A stretch of 21,982 nt of DNA from JBDKGD01 sp964513095 (GCA_964513095.1 CAZELH010000010.1:1-21982); one strand, 5' to 3'. Positions 1-7,430 are shown, numbered from the stretch's first letter. Notes: generated by a model from the sequence alone, not told the origin. Translations and numbers: made by a program.

Positions 1-2
1 TC

Positions 3-89
3 TATAAAGATGTAGGTTCTTATCAACTTGAAAAAACACCGATGATGGCTATGGGAGTACCACACTACCCCGTCACTCTTTCGATTTAG
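3..89 (+). CDS. 3' end of an unidentified protein-coding gene (partial)
   Basis: This is the last 28 codons of an open reading frame that enters the window from the left and ends at TAG 87-89. The visible tail ends HYPVTLSI. The other two forward frames are closed by stops within the first 15 bases, and a strong intrinsic terminator begins 31 nt after this stop, which supports a real gene end. The fragment is too short to assign to a family. Confidence 0.5.
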   Translation, partial: YKDVGSYQLEKTPMMAMGVPHYPVTLSI

Positions 90-119
90 CGAAACCGGTA
101 AGAAAAAACTAACAATACA

Positions 120-152
120 GCCCGAGGCGCTTTGACACCTCGGGCTTTTTTT
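120..152 (+). terminator. Intrinsic terminator after the partial first gene
   Basis: A perfect 8-bp GC-rich stem (GCCCGAGG 120-127 with CCTCGGGC 138-145) has a 10-nt loop and is followed directly by seven T residues. It ends the gene whose stop lies at 87-89. Confidence 0.9.
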
Positions 153-210
153 ATTCCAAAAATTACCTGTTTTGGCAAACAAAATAGAATGCTCGCTACT
201 TTATATTTAT

Positions 211-270
211 TAAAAAAATAAAAGCGGATCGTCTTTTCATGCATTTGCATGTCTTGGACGACACCGCTTT
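211..270 (-). terminator. Intrinsic terminator of the NMNAT-like gene
   Basis: The stem AAAGCGG...CGTC (221-233) pairs with GACG...CCGCTTT (257-270), with one small internal mismatch. A second inner palindrome, CATGCA/TGCATG, sits at 239-252. Read on the minus strand the stem is followed by a T-rich tract (211-220). It lies 13 nt past the stop of the gene at 284-835. Confidence 0.8.
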
Positions 271-283
271 ACCACTTATTTTA

Positions 284-835
284 TTACCGCCTTTTCAACT
301 CCTGCCACCGTTTAGGAAAACAATATGTGATTGCTTCGATAATCTTTGGATGAACTAATTTTTCAATCGATCGTCCTTCGATTAACGCGTCCCGCACCTG
401 TGTAGCTGATATCATTGGCGTTGTCCCATCAAAGCGATTCATTATTTCTACCTGACGACCAGTGGTGATAAAAAATTCAATGTCTTCACGACTACCACCA
501 TAGAACACTGCCTTAGCAAGTGGAACACCGGCGAGTTCTAATAGAGAGTCAAGGCAGGTCAACCATGCGGAATCCGATTCTGGAAAATCAGGCAATCCGG
601 CAACTCGCATGCTTGGATAACATGTTCTTATAAAAGAGAGCCTGTCTTCAAAACTAAATAAATGACGGTAACTGATAGGTGCATTGCAACTCCCAATGAA
701 CAAGGCGCAATTTGTGCCGTAAGCCCCTACCATACTATCAATGACTGCCATATGACCAAAATGCAATGGTCCGTACCTTCCAACCATTACTGCAAAGTCT
801 TTATTACAATCTATTGGCGTATATACTTGTGGCAT
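284..835 (-). CDS. NMN adenylyltransferase-like nucleotidyltransferase
   Basis: The 183-residue protein belongs to the HxGH nucleotidyltransferase superfamily (NMNAT/NadM-like, cytidylyltransferase fold). The ATP-binding signature is GRYGPLHFGH near residues 20-29 of the chosen start, and the C-terminal ISATQVRDAL matches the ISxTxVR motif that closes the active site. These enzymes transfer an adenylyl or cytidylyl group; NMN to NAD is the most likely reaction, but substrate cannot be read from sequence. An upstream in-frame ATG at 889 gives a longer frame. I prefer ATG 835 because GAGGAGG (841-847) sits 5 nt before it and the likely promoter would start transcription downstream of 889. The gene is single, divergent from the PHP gene, and followed by its own terminator. 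Confidence 0.8.
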   Translation of the reverse strand: MPQVYTPIDCNKDFAVMVGRYGPLHFGHMAVIDSMVGAYGTNCALFIGSCNAPISYRHLFSFEDRLSFIRTCYPSMRVAGLPDFPESDSAWLTCLDSLLELAGVPLAKAVFYGGSREDIEFFITTGRQVEIMNRFDGTTPMISATQVRDALIEGRSIEKLVHPKIIEAITYCFPKRWQELKRR

Positions 836-879
836 ACCATCCTCCTCAACAATTTGAAAAAATTTATAGTTCCTACTAT

Positions 880-908
880 TTATTATCATTAAATTACTTA
901 TTTGTCAA
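880..908 (-). promoter_or_regulatory. Promoter of the NMNAT-like gene
   Basis: A perfect TTGACA (minus strand, 903-908) lies upstream of TAATAA (880-885, spacer 17) or GATAAT (882-887, spacer 15). The wider motif TTGACAAATA (899-908) is an inverted copy of the one at 941-950 serving the divergent gene: a 9-bp inverted repeat at 900-908 and 941-949. Confidence 0.6.
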
Positions 909-940
909 TGTTTTGGCCCCGAAAAAGGCTTTGGTCATAC

Positions 941-969
941 TTGACAAATACATTTTTTATTAGTACGTT
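941..969 (+). promoter_or_regulatory. Promoter of the PHP-domain gene
   Basis: TTGACA 941-946, spacer 17, weak -10 TACGTT 964-969. It predicts a leader of about 50 nt ending in AGGAG 1012-1016. Confidence 0.6.
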
Positions 970-1024
970 GTGCTGAGGCTGGGTCTTCCAGTTTTTCCTT
1001 CACAACTACATAGGAGATTGCTTT

Positions 1025-2077
1025 GTGAAAAAATATAAGAAATTTCTTTTATTTTTGCTAATACTGTCAATAATTATTTTTGCATTGCTATGTGTCGTAT
1101 ATCACAATATCGATACCGCAATCATTGCCACACAGAATCAACCGTGCCACGTGACCACTGGGTATAAAGATATAAAAGTACAGTTTCATGTTCATTCTAA
1201 CAGATCATATGATTGCACTGGAACACTTTTGGATATTGCTACCGCCGCAACCCACAACAATGTTACGTGCGTTATCTTAACCGATCATGATACTTACTCG
1301 CATAGACCCGATCAACACATCGGAACAGTTCTTTTTATCTTTGGGTGCGAAACCTATATTAAAGGGAAGGGATCTTTGCTTAGTGTGCCATCCGCGCAGA
1401 CGCAGATACCCGACTTTCTTGGGTACGGACACATCGAGCAATCACCGCGCGCACCATTTTCTTATAATGCCCTTGAACTGATTAATTTTCATTCAAATGC
1501 GTTAGACCGAAAATCGATGCTTGTGAAAAATCTCCTTTTTGATCCTTCTCACCTCTACGCGCCACTCCTTTTTGTCCAGAAAAATAATATGGATAGATGG
1601 TATCAGTTCAGCGTTGCTGCCCGCCATCCCATTCCAATTTTTGGAGGCGTTGATGCGCATGCTAATGTGCGCATATTCGGTACCGCGATAGACCCATACG
1701 ATAAGATGTTTTCACTGATGTCGACCCATGTTCTTCTTTCTCGTACCGATATTGTTAATCGAGTCTCTATTTTTGAGGCAATCAAATCTGGCCGATCGTA
1801 TATTGCCTTTGACACACTTGGCGATACAACTGGCTTTCGCTTCTATGCCATAAAAAACGAGGTTCCATTTTTTGAAAATAGAATCACCGTTGCCAATTCA
1901 CTCATCATCGATCTACCCTGTGAAGCACTGATACGACTGTATCGAAATGATTCCATTGTCTGCGAAAAAATAATTTCGCACTATGAGTACAAAAAACCGC
2001 TGTCTGGTTTCTGGCGAGTGGAAGTTATAAAAAATAACACTCTTTGGATTGTCAGCAATCAAATTCTCGTGGAGTGA
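1025..2077 (+). CDS. Membrane-anchored PHP-domain phosphoesterase
   Basis: The 350-residue protein starts at GTG, with AGGAG (1012-1016) 8 nt upstream. Residues about 7-26 form one hydrophobic segment (uncleaved signal anchor), placing the rest outside the membrane. The PHP (polymerase and histidinol phosphatase) metal-site motifs follow in order: H55-x-H57, TDHD 86-89, E109, H156 in a NFHSNA context, and D210-x-H212 in GGVDAHA. PHP domains hydrolyse phosphoesters using a trinuclear metal centre. The set of ligands looks complete, so activity is expected. The C-terminal 80 residues resemble a beta-rich appended domain often seen in CehA/McbA-type PHP proteins. The substrate is unknown. The gene stands alone between a promoter and a terminator. 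Confidence 0.8.
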   Translation: MKKYKKFLLFLLILSIIIFALLCVVYHNIDTAIIATQNQPCHVTTGYKDIKVQFHVHSNRSYDCTGTLLDIATAATHNNVTCVILTDHDTYSHRPDQHIGTVLFIFGCETYIKGKGSLLSVPSAQTQIPDFLGYGHIEQSPRAPFSYNALELINFHSNALDRKSMLVKNLLFDPSHLYAPLLFVQKNNMDRWYQFSVAARHPIPIFGGVDAHANVRIFGTAIDPYDKMFSLMSTHVLLSRTDIVNRVSIFEAIKSGRSYIAFDTLGDTTGFRFYAIKNEVPFFENRITVANSLIIDLPCEALIRLYRNDSIVCEKIISHYEYKKPLSGFWRVEVIKNNTLWIVSNQILVE

Positions 2078-2111
2078 TTTTTTGAAATTTCTCTTGCCCG
2101 TTTTTAATGCC

Positions 2112-2139
2112 ACCAACCCCCACAAAGGGTTGGTTTTTT
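2112..2139 (+). terminator. Intrinsic terminator of the PHP gene
   Basis: Stem ACCAACCC 2112-2119 / GGGTTGGT 2127-2134, followed by six T residues. Confidence 0.85.
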
Positions 2140-2141
2140 GT

Positions 2142-2175
2142 AAAAAAAATCCCCTTGTCGGCTGGTAGCAAGGGG
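2142..2175 (-). terminator. Intrinsic terminator of the minus-strand gene ending at 2199
   Basis: Stem CCCCTTG 2151-2157 / CAAGGGG 2169-2175. On the minus strand it is followed by A plus eight T residues (2142-2149 on the plus strand read as A). It is separate from, and back to back with, the terminator at 2112-2139. Confidence 0.85.
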
Positions 2176-2198
2176 TTGTTGCGTATACTCCATTTTTG

Positions 2199-2591
2199 TC
2201 AATCGTACCAAGCGATTCTCTTCCCATCTCGATAGAGATAGATATCGACTAGACGGGCTTTCATCGCTTCTTCAAAAAGAGTCAATGCTTGTTTAAGATC
2301 AGTGAACTCAACAAAACATTCAACCCGATTTTTACTCCACGCGGAAGCATCATGTAGCAAGAATGCTGCTTCTTTGTTTAAAATTCCGATTCGCAACAAT
2401 TTATCAATCTCTTCCTTGGCATAATCAGCCATTCTGCGATCGTCGGGCCAAATATTATCAGGTCGGACGATTAATCCTTGGTTAAAAAATATCCCCTTTT
2501 CGGGAACTGGACATTCGTCGCTTTTTTCTTCGTATTCCGAGTCGGTACGAGAACGATGCTGAAATAATCTTACATTGCCAATTTGTATCAT
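2199..2591 (-). CDS. Hypothetical protein (130 aa)
   Basis: I do not recognise this protein. It appears soluble, with no signal peptide or membrane segment. It starts MIQIGNVRLF, has an acidic stretch near residues 15-30, and a C-terminal half that reads as alternating helix and strand (AKEEIDKLL, FTDLKQALTLFEEA, VDIYLYRDGKRIAWYD). The start at 2591 is chosen over an in-frame ATG at 2618 because AAGGAGG lies 4 nt before it. It has its own TTGACA promoter (2697-2702 on the minus strand) and its own terminator, so it is a free-standing gene. Confidence 0.65.
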   Translation of the reverse strand: MIQIGNVRLFQHRSRTDSEYEEKSDECPVPEKGIFFNQGLIVRPDNIWPDDRRMADYAKEEIDKLLRIGILNKEAAFLLHDASAWSKNRVECFVEFTDLKQALTLFEEAMKARLVDIYLYRDGKRIAWYD

Positions 2592-2674
2592 ATGGCCTCC
2601 TTCAAGGCATCTTTTCAAACGAATCGGTCAATTGGGTTATGCCTCGTACTGTGACGAGACGGGTACTAAAAGAA

Positions 2675-2702
2675 AATCTACTCCCCTTTTGCAATATGTC
2701 AA
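2675..2702 (-). promoter_or_regulatory. Promoter of the hypothetical gene at 2199-2591
   Basis: Perfect TTGACA on the minus strand at 2697-2702, spacer 16, -10 TAGATT at 2675-2680. The predicted leader is about 75 nt and ends with the AAGGAGG site. Confidence 0.6.
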
Positions 2703-2789
2703 CTCCTCCCGCGCCGCTTCAAGATAGGTCAGTTGATATATGACGACTTCGCATGATGGTATTTTTTTATCCTTGTACTACACTACCTA

Positions 2790-2795
2790 TATACT
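2790..2795 (+). promoter_or_regulatory. -10 box of a leaderless promoter for the HD gene at 2804
   Basis: TATACT is followed by 8 nt and then ATG 2804. Transcription starting about 7 nt after the box would begin at or within 1-2 nt of the start codon. No Shine-Dalgarno is present. Confidence 0.6.
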
Positions 2796-2803
2796 CTTAT
2801 CTT

Positions 2804-3691
2804 ATGAACTCATACGAACAACCTCACGTTCCAGAACAAGAATCAGAAAATCCGTACCGTGAAACGGTGCTTTCTTTTTTTACTGAACTTGGCGTGCAAG
2901 AGGAAGATCTTCACCCAGTCATCGTTGATCGATTAGCGCTTATCGAGGAACGATACCAACGATTCAACGACGACTCTCGCATGATCTGTTGGGGTCTTGA
3001 TAATTTATTTACCTATTTCAACGAAGATGCGGACCATCATGTTTCTATTTCGCCGGATCACATTCGAAAAGCAACCATTGCCGCTGTTGTTCACGATGTC
3101 GGAAAATCGGGACCTCATACCGCAACCCCCGAACAGCAAAAAGCGGTTATTGATTTGTACGGCGTTGAAAAAGTGCGTGATGGATCGGCGCCAATCGCTT
3201 CCGTCCTCCAAGAAAAATATTCTGATCAAAAAGATGTTGAAGATTTTTTACACCACCTCGAAGGTATCGGCGTGTCCAGTACTACCACAATGCGGGAATT
3301 TTGGAATCTCCATGGTGTATGGACGCACGACATCTTAGAAAACAATCTTTGCGATGGAATTGATGGCGAGACTCGAGTTATTGCGGGTTCTCACCATATC
3401 GCCGAAGGCATTAACCCCTACCATGTTCCCGACTCACAGATACCTCTTGGAGCTGTTGAAATTGGCGCGATGGAAAACTACCTCGATATTCTAGAAGAGC
3501 GCTCCCTGATTGTGATTGATAAATACCAAGCGAATCGTCGCCGATCGGGCACCACCCACGAACAGGCGATGCAGACAGTTCGCACGCTCATTGAAAATAA
3601 ATTTGATCACGACCCCATTATGCAATTTATCTTAACCGCCATTGATTCTTTGGGGAGTCGCGATTTGCTGTTTGTCCATCAGGGGAAATAA
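2804..3691 (+). CDS. HD-domain phosphohydrolase
   Basis: The 295-residue cytoplasmic protein has a HD-superfamily metal site: HDVGKSGP (residues 97-104; HDxGK motif), then WTHD, and AGSHHIAEG with the downstream histidines expected of HD-GYP-like or related hydrolases. HD enzymes remove phosphate from nucleotides or hydrolyse cyclic nucleotides; the substrate here is not evident. An in-frame ATG at 2753 would add 17 residues, but a TATACT box 8 nt before ATG 2804 puts transcription initiation at 2804, so I choose that start. Downstream the hairpin at 3697-3718 lacks a T-run on this strand. Confidence 0.75.
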   Translation: MNSYEQPHVPEQESENPYRETVLSFFTELGVQEEDLHPVIVDRLALIEERYQRFNDDSRMICWGLDNLFTYFNEDADHHVSISPDHIRKATIAAVVHDVGKSGPHTATPEQQKAVIDLYGVEKVRDGSAPIASVLQEKYSDQKDVEDFLHHLEGIGVSSTTTMREFWNLHGVWTHDILENNLCDGIDGETRVIAGSHHIAEGINPYHVPDSQIPLGAVEIGAMENYLDILEERSLIVIDKYQANRRRSGTTHEQAMQTVRTLIENKFDHDPIMQFILTAIDSLGSRDLLFVHQGK

Positions 3692-3718
3692 AAAAAGAGC
3701 AACGCGCGTGCGTTGCTC
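3690..3718 (-). terminator. Intrinsic terminator of the SAMHD1-like gene
   Basis: A perfect 9-bp stem GAGCAACGC 3697-3705 / GCGTTGCTC 3710-3718 with a 4-nt loop. The seven A residues 3690-3696 read as T on the minus strand, so it terminates the gene ending at 3740. It may also stabilise the 3' end of the plus-strand HD mRNA. Confidence 0.8.
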
Positions 3719-3739
3719 ACCTACTCTGCAAAGGAACTG

Positions 3740-5026
3740 TTACAGAACCAAACTCAAGACTTTGCTTGCCACTTTTTTTGATGCAAGATGTTTTCGATAC
3801 TGTGGCGTGGTACAAATTCGAAACGCCCAGTAGGAATAGAAGGTCTGCTCCAGTGCGGTAAATCGCTCCTGTCTGGCTTCTTTCAAGGAATAGATTTTCT
3901 TTCTCCCGCTATCCCAATATTTTATATCCTGAACTCGAAATCGTTCTGGGTTAAACACCGGCACTACCACCACTGACCCTCGTGGAATTCCTGCCACATC
4001 CGCCATTGCATCTTCTACATTTTGCAATGCTTCGTGATTTTTCTTATTCAAGATGGGAGATTTCACTAATTGCTTTACAATTGTTTCGTTTGCGGGAATA
4101 ACGATGATTGGTTTATTTGCAATCCTCGTTTCTTCAATGAATTTTTCTGGTCGCACAACAATTGCTTCCTTCAACAGCGTCCTGTTTCGGAGTTTTTGAT
4201 ACAGATCGCAAACCCTTTCACTGGGCGAGTAGATTGCTCGTGCCATCAGTTCTGTGTCGGTCATGCCATACAGCTCATCCGCACGCACCTCTCCTCCTTT
4301 TATGAGATGATGCACCATCTTGTGAAACATTCGTTGCGCAATCACCAATGATTTTCTCAAGTAGACGCTTTTATACATCTCTATGTAGAAATCTTGGAGG
4401 TGCATTGCGCAGTCAACCACTTTTTTATCAACGACAATCTGACCATCGATAAAATAGGTGTGCTCACGCACCGCGTTAATACCCATTGGCCGGCTTTGAA
4501 TCGCGTACCATCCATCTCGTTCAAGATAATCAGATTTATCGGCACCGAGATTTTTATCACTGACCGCGCAATGGAGTGGGTGTTCGTGACCAATCAGACG
4601 AACTGCGAGTTCCGCATTCACTCCCGCTTTTGCGATGATCTGTTTCAAATTATTCGCCACCTCATGACTCATTTGATTATTGTCTTTTTGACAAAAATCT
4701 TCTGTGACGTGAGAAAATGCTGGGTGGCCAATGTCATGCCAGAGTCCATGCACCGCTATCGCGTTTGCCTCTTCTTTTGTAATAAAACCCCACTTCACCC
4801 AATTATCTGCCGTTCTTCGCGCCAGATCATAGACACCGATTGAGTGGGTGAAGCGACTGTGTGTTGCCGAACGAAATACCAGATACGTCATCCCCAACTG
4901 CAGTTTGTCGGCTAGTATCTGAAATTCGCGAGTTTCGACCAGTTGAATAACGGGACCGACGTTAATAGGCCAATTGCGTATTGGGCAATTGATGATTTTG
5001 GGAGTTGCCTTAAACCATTTCATCAT
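3740..5026 (-). CDS. SAMHD1/dGTPase-like HD-domain nucleotide triphosphohydrolase
   Basis: The 428-residue protein matches the SAMHD1-type HD layout. There is an N-terminal substrate-side segment (IQLVETREFQIL...LVFRSATHSRFTHS, residues 28-62), then H61, H97-D98 in HGLWHDIGHPAFSH, and D166 in DKSDYLERDGW. These are the four expected metal ligands. The family hydrolyses dNTPs to deoxynucleoside and triphosphate, often with allosteric control; that specific activity is inferred. The C-terminal 200 residues, rich in charged helices, are the usual HD-associated domain. AGGAAG lies 5 nt before ATG 5026; a second ATG directly follows, so the start is ambiguous by one codon. It is divergent from the gene at 5198 and ends in its own terminator. 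Confidence 0.85.
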   Translation of the reverse strand: MMKWFKATPKIINCPIRNWPINVGPVIQLVETREFQILADKLQLGMTYLVFRSATHSRFTHSIGVYDLARRTADNWVKWGFITKEEANAIAVHGLWHDIGHPAFSHVTEDFCQKDNNQMSHEVANNLKQIIAKAGVNAELAVRLIGHEHPLHCAVSDKNLGADKSDYLERDGWYAIQSRPMGINAVREHTYFIDGQIVVDKKVVDCAMHLQDFYIEMYKSVYLRKSLVIAQRMFHKMVHHLIKGGEVRADELYGMTDTELMARAIYSPSERVCDLYQKLRNRTLLKEAIVVRPEKFIEETRIANKPIIVIPANETIVKQLVKSPILNKKNHEALQNVEDAMADVAGIPRGSVVVVPVFNPERFRVQDIKYWDSGRKKIYSLKEARQERFTALEQTFYSYWAFRICTTPQYRKHLASKKVASKVLSLVL

Positions 5027-5105
5027 TCTATCTTCCTTTCCTTCTATTCGTATTTGAAAAATATGTCTTCGTGCTTGAACTATATGACCACAGGTTAGGC
5101 GCGTT

Positions 5106-5149
5106 CGTCAACTTTTTGTTTTTGACAAATATCCCACGATTGCTACGCT
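5106..5149. promoter_or_regulatory. Divergent promoter pair for the SAMHD1-like and deoxyribosyltransferase-like genes
   Basis: On the minus strand TTGACG (5106-5111) is the -35-like element for the gene at 5026; its -10 is poor. On the plus strand TTGACA 5122-5127, spacer 16, and extended -10 TGC-TACGCT 5141-5149 serve the gene at 5198. The two -35 elements lie only 10 bp apart. Confidence 0.55.
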
Positions 5150-5197
5150 CCTTATAGATAGTCTTGCTTAGAAAATTTTATATGGAGGTCTATGAGT

Positions 5198-5620
5198 ATG
5201 CATAAAAAACTGTACTATATGCACCCGATAAATACCTACAACACACCCCTTGAACAGACTCACCTGCGTCTGATTGAACAATTATTTCCACATTGGGAGA
5301 TTGTGAACCCAAACACCCCGCACCATATCGAGGGGTATGCAAATAGTCTTTTGAAAAACGCCGGGCCGTTAGACTATTTCATTGCTCTTGCCTCAACGTG
5401 CTACACCGGCGTCGCGCTCCCCTTTCGCGATGGAATGATCGGCTCTGGCGTCTACGCGGAAATAACAACACTGCGGACACTGCATCGGCCGGTGTGGATC
5501 CTCACCCACGACAACATGCTCCACTCATGGAACGACGAACATGACGCCCATAAAATCCTGACCCTCGAAGAAACCCGCCACCGCATTCGATACCCTGATG
5601 GATCACTCAAGCCGTATTGA
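5198..5620 (+). CDS. Nucleoside 2-deoxyribosyltransferase-like protein
   Basis: This is a 140-residue cytoplasmic protein. An N-terminal strand with YMHPIN, a central PLDYFIALAS segment and GSGVYAEITTLRTLHRPVWIL resemble the Rossmann-like nucleoside 2-deoxyribosyltransferase fold. In that fold a strand-end Asp and a Glu on the following helix act on the N-glycosidic bond of deoxynucleosides. The candidate glutamate is the E of VYAEI. The similarity is weak and I cannot exclude another TIR/NDT-like fold. GGAGG lies 9 nt before ATG 5198 and only 3 nt before an ATG at 5192; the spacing favours 5198. Placement among HD nucleotide hydrolases agrees with a nucleotide role. Confidence 0.5.
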   Translation: MHKKLYYMHPINTYNTPLEQTHLRLIEQLFPHWEIVNPNTPHHIEGYANSLLKNAGPLDYFIALASTCYTGVALPFRDGMIGSGVYAEITTLRTLHRPVWILTHDNMLHSWNDEHDAHKILTLEETRHRIRYPDGSLKPY

Positions 5621-5632
5621 AACAAAAAAATT

Positions 5633-5662
5633 ACCCGCCGATATTCCTATCGACGGGTTTTT
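5633..5662. terminator. Bidirectional intrinsic terminator
   Basis: Stem ACCCGCCGAT 5633-5642 / ATCGACGGGT 5649-5658 (one C-A mismatch) with five T residues to the right and a run of seven A residues to the left. It serves the convergent genes ending at 5620 (+) and 5683 (-). Confidence 0.85.
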
Positions 5663-5682
5663 GTTTTGTTTCTGATTGTTCT

Positions 5683-6363
5683 TTATTCCAAGATTTTAAG
5701 AATTTGCCTTGCTTCTTTAATTTTGTTCTCAACGTCACCATGCGTGAATGTTTGACGACCCCATTCGGTAAGCAATGTTACGCCTCGCAAGAACGATTCC
5801 TGCATTCTCAATACCTCAATTGGTTCCTTCTTCCATTCTTTTGCCAAACCGAAGATGACTTGTTGAATCCATGCCACCGAAAATGCTTGGCTCAAATCGG
5901 CGTCACGAAGAATTTGGGCGGACAGACTCAAATCACTTCCGTCTGTTTTTGGTGGGTACTCGGTTTCTTTAATGAGTGCCACGATATCTTTGAAATATGG
6001 CTTGTCTTCTTCGGCGATGTGTTTTTTCAAGCCAGCGACTGCTCTTTTGATATTTGCGCTATCGTTGCCCATTTTTCCCGAGTGATTAAAATCGTGGAAG
6101 AGCGCCGCGATGAGCAAATTCCTCATCTGCCTTCCCGTTAATTCCTTGCGATAAAAATCGCAGGCACAGTAACACAACCACATCACATGAGTCATATGCC
6201 TGAAGTTGTGATATGGATGATTGAGATTTTTAGCGTTCTTAAAGAACGCTTGAAAATATCGTTTCAAATCCCCTTCATACAAATCCTGCGTATTGGAAAC
6301 GACATCGGAAATATTTCCTACAAATGGTGCGGTGGCGCGCAACGCTCCGGTTACATTTTGCAT
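5683..6363 (-). CDS. Class-I cyclic-nucleotide phosphodiesterase-like HD protein
   Basis: The 226-residue protein carries motifs of the catalytic domain of class I (animal-type) phosphodiesterases. Residues 51-56 are YHNFRH (HNxxH metal motif). Residues 90-100 are HDFNHSGKMGN (compare HDxxHxGxxN). DADLS at 154-158 corresponds to the metal-binding ADLS region, followed by a W-containing helix as in that family. Metal ligands would be H56, H90, D91 and D156. This suggests hydrolysis of a cyclic nucleotide or related phosphodiester in the cytoplasm; substrate is unknown, and the protein is shorter than a full eukaryotic catalytic domain. AGAAGGG lies 7-8 nt before ATG 6363. It has its own TTGACA promoter and a shared terminator. 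Confidence 0.7.
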   Translation of the reverse strand: MQNVTGALRATAPFVGNISDVVSNTQDLYEGDLKRYFQAFFKNAKNLNHPYHNFRHMTHVMWLCYCACDFYRKELTGRQMRNLLIAALFHDFNHSGKMGNDSANIKRAVAGLKKHIAEEDKPYFKDIVALIKETEYPPKTDGSDLSLSAQILRDADLSQAFSVAWIQQVIFGLAKEWKKEPIEVLRMQESFLRGVTLLTEWGRQTFTHGDVENKIKEARQILKILE

Positions 6364-6456
6364 ATTTTTTCCCTTCTGGTTTAATATTTTTCATTGTGAA
6401 AGAGCAACGGAGAGCAGTCACTCATGTGGCTACGACCATTACAAACGCGGGCTTCA

Positions 6457-6484
6457 TTATTACCAAAATAATATATTTTGTCAA
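6457..6484 (-). promoter_or_regulatory. Promoter of the phosphodiesterase-like gene
   Basis: Minus-strand TTGACA at 6479-6484, spacer 16, -10 TAATAA at 6457-6462. The predicted leader is about 90 nt. Confidence 0.5.
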
Positions 6485-6511
6485 TCATCCACTATTTCCC
6501 TCCTTTTTTGT

Positions 6512-6540
6512 TTGTTATATGGAGCGCAATGCCGTATACT
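6512..6540 (+). promoter_or_regulatory. Promoter of the DUF1059 gene
   Basis: TTGTTA 6512-6517, spacer 17, TATACT 6535-6540: a near-consensus pair. The leader to ATG 6591 would be about 43 nt and has no Shine-Dalgarno. A weaker TATTAC at 6579-6584 could give a leaderless transcript instead. Confidence 0.6.
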
Positions 6541-6590
6541 TTTAGTATTCCTGCTCGTCGACAGGTGTTGTATAGCTGTATTACTTTTCT

Positions 6591-6791
6591 ATGAAAACAT
6601 TAGCTTGTAAGGATATGGGTGTTATGGATTGCGATTTCATGGCAACTGCCGAAACCGCAGAGGAAGCCATGAAGATGGCAACCGATCACGCCATGACCGC
6701 TCATGCGGAGAAAATGGCAGAGATGGCAAAAACCATGACGCCAGAAGAGATGAACGCCATGATGATGTCTCACGTTAAAGACGCAATGTAA
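6591..6791 (+). CDS. DUF1059 family small protein
   Basis: The 66-residue protein starts MKTLACKDMGVMDCDFMATAE, matching the DUF1059 pattern (MKxLxCKDxGxxDCxFxAxxxT), with two conserved cysteines (C6, C14). The C-terminal part is a Met- and Ala-rich helix that includes the usual MTPEE segment and ends KDAM. The function of the family is not established; the two cysteines suggest metal or redox sensing, which is speculation. It has its own promoter and terminator. Confidence 0.85.
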   Translation: MKTLACKDMGVMDCDFMATAETAEEAMKMATDHAMTAHAEKMAEMAKTMTPEEMNAMMMSHVKDAM

Positions 6792-6815
6792 ATTGCATTT
6801 TTATCACATACATAT

Positions 6816-6850
6816 AATCCGCCTTTTATAGGCGGATTTTTGTTTTTTTT
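6816..6850 (+). terminator. Intrinsic terminator of the DUF1059 gene
   Basis: A perfect stem AATCCGCC 6816-6823 / GGCGGATT 6831-6838 is followed by a long T-rich tract to 6850. Confidence 0.9.
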
Positions 6851-6869
6851 CACACGAAAAACATACTGC

Positions 6870-7421
6870 TTATTCTTTTCGTTTTGAAACTATCGCACCT
6901 ACACATATTATCGTTATGCACGCGAAGTAGATGCTAATTCCTGTAACCAACGTAACTGGAATTTTATGTACCGAACCCAACACAAACGCTGTAACCCATG
7001 AAATAATGGATATTGCTCCACTTGCCATTGCTATTTTGCGAGTTGCATCAGGGACATCATGATTTCTTATTTTTGATGCATGAAATGATATTTTAGTCAG
7101 TTTTGGCGTAATAAAGACATTCAATACCACTCCGTTGATTATCACTACTGCTACCACAATCATTTTCAAAAGAAATTTTGGCGATGTGAGCACCTGTTGA
7201 TTACTGACTACTAAATATATACCGGTACTTACTAATAAAAAAATAGAAACCCAGACAATAGTTGATAGATTTTTTAATACCGTCACTTCTTTTCTACTGA
7301 CTCTATAATCAGTCAAAAATTTCAAAAATAAATAGTCGGCAACTACTACCGCGCCAATTCCTAAGGACGCAGCAAATGCATGCCCAATTACAACCGCGTC
7401 CCTTATATATGTTAATTCCAT
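6870..7421 (-). CDS. Integral membrane protein, CopD/DUF2269-like layout (183 aa)
   Basis: I do not firmly recognise this protein. It has about five hydrophobic segments (roughly residues 9-33, 50-72, 82-104, 127-148, 154-176) and a short basic C-terminus (VSKRKE). A histidine in the first segment (H14), the GIYL turn and a K-V-V-x-N-x-P spacing in segment 3 loosely recall CopD/DUF2269-type proteins, but this is only a resemblance. The start codon lies 9 nt after an extended -10 (TGG-TATACT on the minus strand, 7431-7439), so the mRNA is probably leaderless. Confidence 0.65.
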   Translation of the reverse strand: MELTYIRDAVVIGHAFAASLGIGAVVVADYLFLKFLTDYRVSRKEVTVLKNLSTIVWVSIFLLVSTGIYLVVSNQQVLTSPKFLLKMIVVAVVIINGVVLNVFITPKLTKISFHASKIRNHDVPDATRKIAMASGAISIISWVTAFVLGSVHKIPVTLVTGISIYFACITIICVGAIVSKRKE

Positions 7422-7430
7422 TATCTCTTG

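Noticed and set aside
889..889. ATG start 18 codons upstream for the NMNAT-like gene
   Set aside because: No Shine-Dalgarno, and it lies in the predicted -10 region; GAGGAGG precedes the internal ATG 835.
4394..4843. 149-codon plus-strand frame
   Set aside because: It is antisense to the SAMHD1-like gene, whose motifs are certain; composition looks like a shadow frame.
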